Shown here one piece after another: positions 60,636-64,000 of a stretch of DNA of 64,000 nucleotides (position 1 is its first letter; each line of letters begins with the position of its first letter). Source of the stretch: Oceanispirochaeta sp963676905 (GTDB lineage: Bacteria; Spirochaetota; Spirochaetia; DSM-2461); the NCBI GenBank assembly GCA_963676905.2, contig CAXXVE010000001.1:868001-932000 (forward strand). Direction: 5' to 3'. The position numbers and the translations under genes were made by a program. A model generated the notes under the pieces. It worked only from the letters and a program-made list of their open reading frames with translations, searched no databases and was not told the origin of the DNA.

Positions 60636-63600
60636 TTGGATTTCAGGTTTTTCCTCAGACACCCACTGGCTGTGATAACCCTGTTCTCTCTATTCACACT
60701 CCTTGGATTTATGATGGTCTTTACCATTCCCATGAATCTCTACCCCGAGTTCAATCCGCCGGTTCTGACAGTTGTGACTGTCTATCCGCAGGCGACTCCC
60801 GAGGAGGTGGAGGATCAGGTTACCCGGATTCTGGAAGAGAGCCTTGGAAGCCTGAGCGGGCTTGATAAAATCTCATCACTATCGGGAGATTCAGTCAGCA
60901 ATATCGTCCTGGAGTTCAACTGGGGAGAGGAGATGATTTCGGTGGAGAACGAGGTCCGTTCCCGTCTGGGACGGCTGGAAGCCATGCTTCCCGAAGAGGC
61001 TGAGACACCCCTTCTCTACAAATTCGATATGAATGATGAGCCGGTTGTCGAGCTGGCGATCCGGTCTTCCTCCGGAGTCCCTCTGGAAAGGATCTTCTCA
61101 CTTGTAGAGAAGGACATCAAAACCTCTCTTGAGCAGCTTGAAGGGGTTGCCGCGGCAGACCTGATGGGTATACGGGACGAAGTTGTGGAAGTTTCGGTAA
61201 TCCGCAATCGTCTGGAGGCCTTTTCAATGAGCCTTACAGGACTGGCCGGTCTGCTGGGGAGCCAGAACAGAACTCTCGGTTCGGGACGCATGGACGAGGA
61301 GGACCGGGAGTACAGAATCCAGGCAGACGGGGAGATCTCCTCTCTGGAAGAGCTCCGGAATACACGGGTATATACCTCAACGGGGTCTGTCCGTATCCGG
61401 GATCTGGGAGACGTTGAGGTAACGCTGGAGGACGAAAAGGAGAGGATTACTCTGGACGGTGACCCGGCAATCAGAATCTCAATCCGGAAGCAGAGCGATG
61501 CCAATGTTGTAGAGACCACCGATCTGATACTGGCTCATGTCGTTGAACTGAACAGGACTCTCCCTCCGGGGTATGAGATTGTTGTTATAAGCGAATCAAC
61601 GGGTCTGATCCGCCTTGTTATCACTACGATACTGACCTCCGGCCTTGCCGGTGCGGCCCTGGCCATGGGGGTCATTCTCTTTTTTCTCCACCGTTTCAAG
61701 CCGACCCTTATCATACTTCTCTCCATACCTGTTTCCCTGCTTATGGCCGTTGGGATTCTGGGTGTTATGGGAAAGACTCTGAACATCCTTACCATGGGGG
61801 GGCTGATCCTGGGACTGGGGATGATTGTAGACGGCTCCATTGTCGTACTGGAGAATATTGTCAACTATCAGAGCAAGGGCGTTCCCCTTGTCTCCGCCGC
61901 CATGCAGGGGGTCAGGGAGATGGCATCCCCCATCATCGGCTCCACACTGACTTCCATCTGTGTTTTTCTTCCCCTTTTATTTATGGGAAAGGGGCTGGAT
62001 TTGCTTGGTGTTATGTTTCGGGAGCTGGCGCTCTCAGTCATTCTGGCCCTTTCCGCCTCTCTGGCAGTCTCTTTGATTCTTGTCCCTGTACTCTCAATTC
62101 TTCTGCTGGGGCATGACAGATCCCCTGATTTGAAGGAGTCCGGGGGAAGGGGAAAAAGAAGCCTGCCGGAGCTGATAGAGTCCCTCCTGACCGCCCTGGA
62201 GAGAGGATATGTCGGGCTGCTTAAAATCTTTATAGGGAACAAGGGAACTGTTATATATACAGCGGTGATCCTGCTCTTTTCCGCACTGCTTCTTTATCCC
62301 CGGCTGGACTGGGTCTTTCTGCCTGAAACCGGAGAGGATGCCTTTGTTGTGGATCTGGAACTCCCTGAAGGTCTCTCTCTGGACAGGAGTGATGAGATCC
62401 TTCAGGAACAGGCTCTTCATATAAAAGAAGTGATGCCCTGGTTCAAGGGTGTACTTGTTTCTTCGGAAGCGGGCAAGGGCAGAATCACAGGAATCCTGCC
62501 CCCACAGAATGCGAGGCCTCTGAGCTATGGGGAAATGAAAAATCTTGTGAGGAAGATTCTGGATGAAAATATTTCTGCTGTAGAGTTTGTCTCCACTGAC
62601 ATGGCCGTCCGGATGGGCAATTCGGGGAAACTGATTGTAAGAATTACTGGAAGTTCTCTTGAGGATGCGGCCTCTGTTGAGAGTGCATTGACGGCCCTCT
62701 TCGATGCATCTCCACGGGTGATGGAGTACAGTTCAGACGGAGAAAGGATAAGGCGGGAGCTGTCGGTCTTCTTCTTCAGAGACAGGGCATCAGATCTGGG
62801 AATCTCAATGGATCAGGCCGCCCTTGAAGTACGGGCTGCCCTGTCCGGTGTAAAGGCCACAGTATTCAGGGAGGGAGGAGACAGCCGGGATGTCCTTGTC
62901 CGCCTGAGGCCGGAGGACCGCAGCGGCCCTCATGATCTTGAACGCCTCTTTCTTCTGAGCTCACAGGGTGCGAAGGTACGCCTGTCCAATATAGCAGAGG
63001 TCCGTGATGATGCCGCTGCAGCGGGAATCAGGAGGCAGAATCAGGTCAGGACCATTGAGCTGGCGGCTGCCATCGATCCAGATTTCGGCGTGGCAAGGTT
63101 TCAGAGTGCTCTTGAGGATAAAATCAAAGAGAGCATTACCCTGACAGGTGATCTTAAGATCAGCTTCGGCGGGGAGTCGGAAGATGTTTCACGCTACGGC
63201 AGAGCTCTGTTCTCCATTTTCGGCCTGGCTGTGCTTCTTGTGTTTGCAGTAATGATTGCCCAGTTCGAATCGGTGAAGAGTCCCTTCATTATTCTTCTTG
63301 TGCTGCCCTATATGCTTATCGGTATTATCCTCAGTTTTCTGGTAATGAATCTGCCGTTAAATATGGTGACCATCATTGCCGCTGTAATGCTTGCCGGAAT
63401 TGTCGTCAACAACGGCATCGTTATGGTTGATTATACAGGGCTTCTTATTAAACGGGGGCTTGGGGTGGAAGAGGCCTGCATTGAATCGGGGCGGAGCCGA
63501 CTGCGCCCTGTTCTTATGACGACCCTGACAACTGTCCTTGCCATGGTTCCTCTGGGGTTTTTTCCCGGAGAGGGAGCCAGCCTTCTGCAGCCCTTCGGAA

Positions 63601-63701
63601 TTACAATTGCAGGGGGGCTGATGGTCAGTACTGCGGCGACCCTTTTTCTTATCCCTGTCCTCTATGCCCTCTTCAGCCGTTTTGTTGATCCGAAGCAATA
63701 A
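60636..63701 (+). CDS. RND superfamily efflux transporter (AcrB type)
   Basis: 1021 residues with twelve expected membrane helices. FLRHPLAVITLFSLFTLLGF is helix 1. The periplasmic porter domains follow (MNLYPEFNPPVLTVVTVYPQ; SVENEVRSRL). The proton-relay helix 4 reads TMGGLILGLGMIVDGSIVVL with its Asp, and a second copy of the fold ends MLAGIVVNNGIVMVDYTGLL and GRSRLRPVLMTTLTTVLAM. It exports drugs, lipids or metals; the substrate cannot be told. The start is TTG at 60636 preceded by CTGGAG. Confidence 0.93.
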   Translation: MDFRFFLRHPLAVITLFSLFTLLGFMMVFTIPMNLYPEFNPPVLTVVTVYPQATPEEVEDQVTRILEESLGSLSGLDKISSLSGDSVSNIVLEFNWGEEMISVENEVRSRLGRLEAMLPEEAETPLLYKFDMNDEPVVELAIRSSSGVPLERIFSLVEKDIKTSLEQLEGVAAADLMGIRDEVVEVSVIRNRLEAFSMSLTGLAGLLGSQNRTLGSGRMDEEDREYRIQADGEISSLEELRNTRVYTSTGSVRIRDLGDVEVTLEDEKERITLDGDPAIRISIRKQSDANVVETTDLILAHVVELNRTLPPGYEIVVISESTGLIRLVITTILTSGLAGAALAMGVILFFLHRFKPTLIILLSIPVSLLMAVGILGVMGKTLNILTMGGLILGLGMIVDGSIVVLENIVNYQSKGVPLVSAAMQGVREMASPIIGSTLTSICVFLPLLFMGKGLDLLGVMFRELALSVILALSASLAVSLILVPVLSILLLGHDRSPDLKESGGRGKRSLPELIESLLTALERGYVGLLKIFIGNKGTVIYTAVILLFSALLLYPRLDWVFLPETGEDAFVVDLELPEGLSLDRSDEILQEQALHIKEVMPWFKGVLVSSEAGKGRITGILPPQNARPLSYGEMKNLVRKILDENISAVEFVSTDMAVRMGNSGKLIVRITGSSLEDAASVESALTALFDASPRVMEYSSDGERIRRELSVFFFRDRASDLGISMDQAALEVRAALSGVKATVFREGGDSRDVLVRLRPEDRSGPHDLERLFLLSSQGAKVRLSNIAEVRDDAAAAGIRRQNQVRTIELAAAIDPDFGVARFQSALEDKIKESITLTGDLKISFGGESEDVSRYGRALFSIFGLAVLLVFAVMIAQFESVKSPFIILLVLPYMLIGIILSFLVMNLPLNMVTIIAAVMLAGIVVNNGIVMVDYTGLLIKRGLGVEEACIESGRSRLRPVLMTTLTTVLAMVPLGFFPGEGASLLQPFGITIAGGLMVSTAATLFLIPVLYALFSRFVDPKQ

Positions 63702-63767
63702 TCGTATATAGATATCCGGGAGCGGTTCCTGAATCTGTTATACACCTCCCCGTAAAATAGGTTATTC

Positions 63768-63795
63768 TTGTTGAGGTTCATCTAAAAAATATACT
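63768..63795 (+). promoter_or_regulatory. Candidate promoter for the gene at the right edge
   Basis: TTGTTG (63768-63773) and TATACT (63790-63795) with a 16-bp spacer, about 120 bases before the GTG start at 63915. The leader contains a CCGGCAG-type repeat region but no riboswitch that I recognise. Confidence 0.45.
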
Positions 63796-63914
63796 AGACT
63801 CACAAATCTTATGGATCCATGTACTATGGTTGTGCGGCATAAGGAATAATTTTGGATAAATAAATCATATATTCGGCAGGGAACCCGAAGGGACCGGCAG
63901 GGGAGGTATATATC

Positions 63915-64000
63915 GTGACACAGTATAGAATTCTACCTGAGTCTGTGCTTCAGATCATTGAAGAGCGAGATTGGAATAAACTTGAAAAGGTCGAGTGGCC
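63915..64000 (+). CDS. Unidentified gene, 5' end (partial)
   Basis: Starts with GTG after a GGGGAGG ribosome binding site 8 bases upstream. Only 28 codons are visible (VTQYRILPESVLQIIEERDW...), a helical, acidic N-terminus. The pattern is compatible with the helical N-terminal domain of MgtE-type magnesium transporters, but the evidence is too short to assign. Confidence 0.55.
   Translation, partial: MTQYRILPESVLQIIEERDWNKLEKVEW

Overview
The window looks like chromosomal DNA of a free-living, Gram-negative-type bacterium, most likely a spirochaete of the Spirochaeta/Oceanispirochaeta kind. That reading is an inference. It rests on the style of the large TPR, LamG/FN3 and HEAT-repeat proteins, a class III cyclase beside an FHA protein, ThyX instead of ThyA, a FliK-like/FlhB-C pair, several carbohydrate-active enzymes, lipoprotein and outer-membrane-type signals, and strong AGGAGG-type ribosome binding sites. 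Genes are dense, short gaps are the rule, and convergent genes often overlap by tens of bases.

Layout. 1-12.9 kb: end of recR, an MGH1-like glycosidase, a YigZ/IMPACT protein, thyX, a TPR protein, a secreted LamG/FN3 protein, uvrC, two metallophosphoesterases and a B12-binding radical SAM protein. 12.9-27 kb: an orphan gene with a GNAT enzyme, a secreted duplicated-domain protein, a large secreted metallopeptidase-like/beta-propeller/beta-barrel protein, arsC, a GntR-UTRA regulator, an FHA protein, a GAF-PAS-cyclase with a membrane-anchored HEAT protein, a DUF2779 nuclease-like protein and a GH2 glycosidase.

27.1-33.2 kb: a 1622-codon hybrid histidine kinase gene is split by a 1229-bp IS3-family element (30552-31780) with 3-bp target duplications. 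Removing the element restores the frame exactly. The break lies inside the HisKA domain, just after the phospho-acceptor His.

34.0-39.05 kb: a compact integrated element of about 5.04 kb sits in a tRNA-Leu(CAG) gene, bounded by a perfect 57-bp direct repeat. It carries a tyrosine integrase, an excisionase-like HTH protein, a rolling-circle (HUH) replication protein, a small DNA-binding-like protein with its own promoter and operator-like repeats, a four-helix membrane protein and a DUF4365 PD-(D/E)XK-like protein. No structural phage genes and no relaxase distinct from Rep are visible. It looks like an integrated rolling-circle plasmid or satellite with possible defence cargo, and it is the main candidate for an undescribed system here.

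39.1-64 kb: a MocR regulator divergent from a LysE-type exporter, tRNA-Leu(CAA), a rhodanese, PlsC, an acyl-CoA synthetase, an Hsp70-like protein, a divergent RNase HII-like protein, a GH36-like protein lacking the expected nucleophile, a C_GCAxxG_C_C protein, the FliK-like/FlhB-C pair, an SDR, rex, a flavodoxin operon, a hotdog thioesterase, RluA- and RlmK-like RNA-modification enzymes, leuD/leuC, a 917-residue orphan membrane protein, and an RND adaptor/pump pair. A partial gene runs off the right edge.
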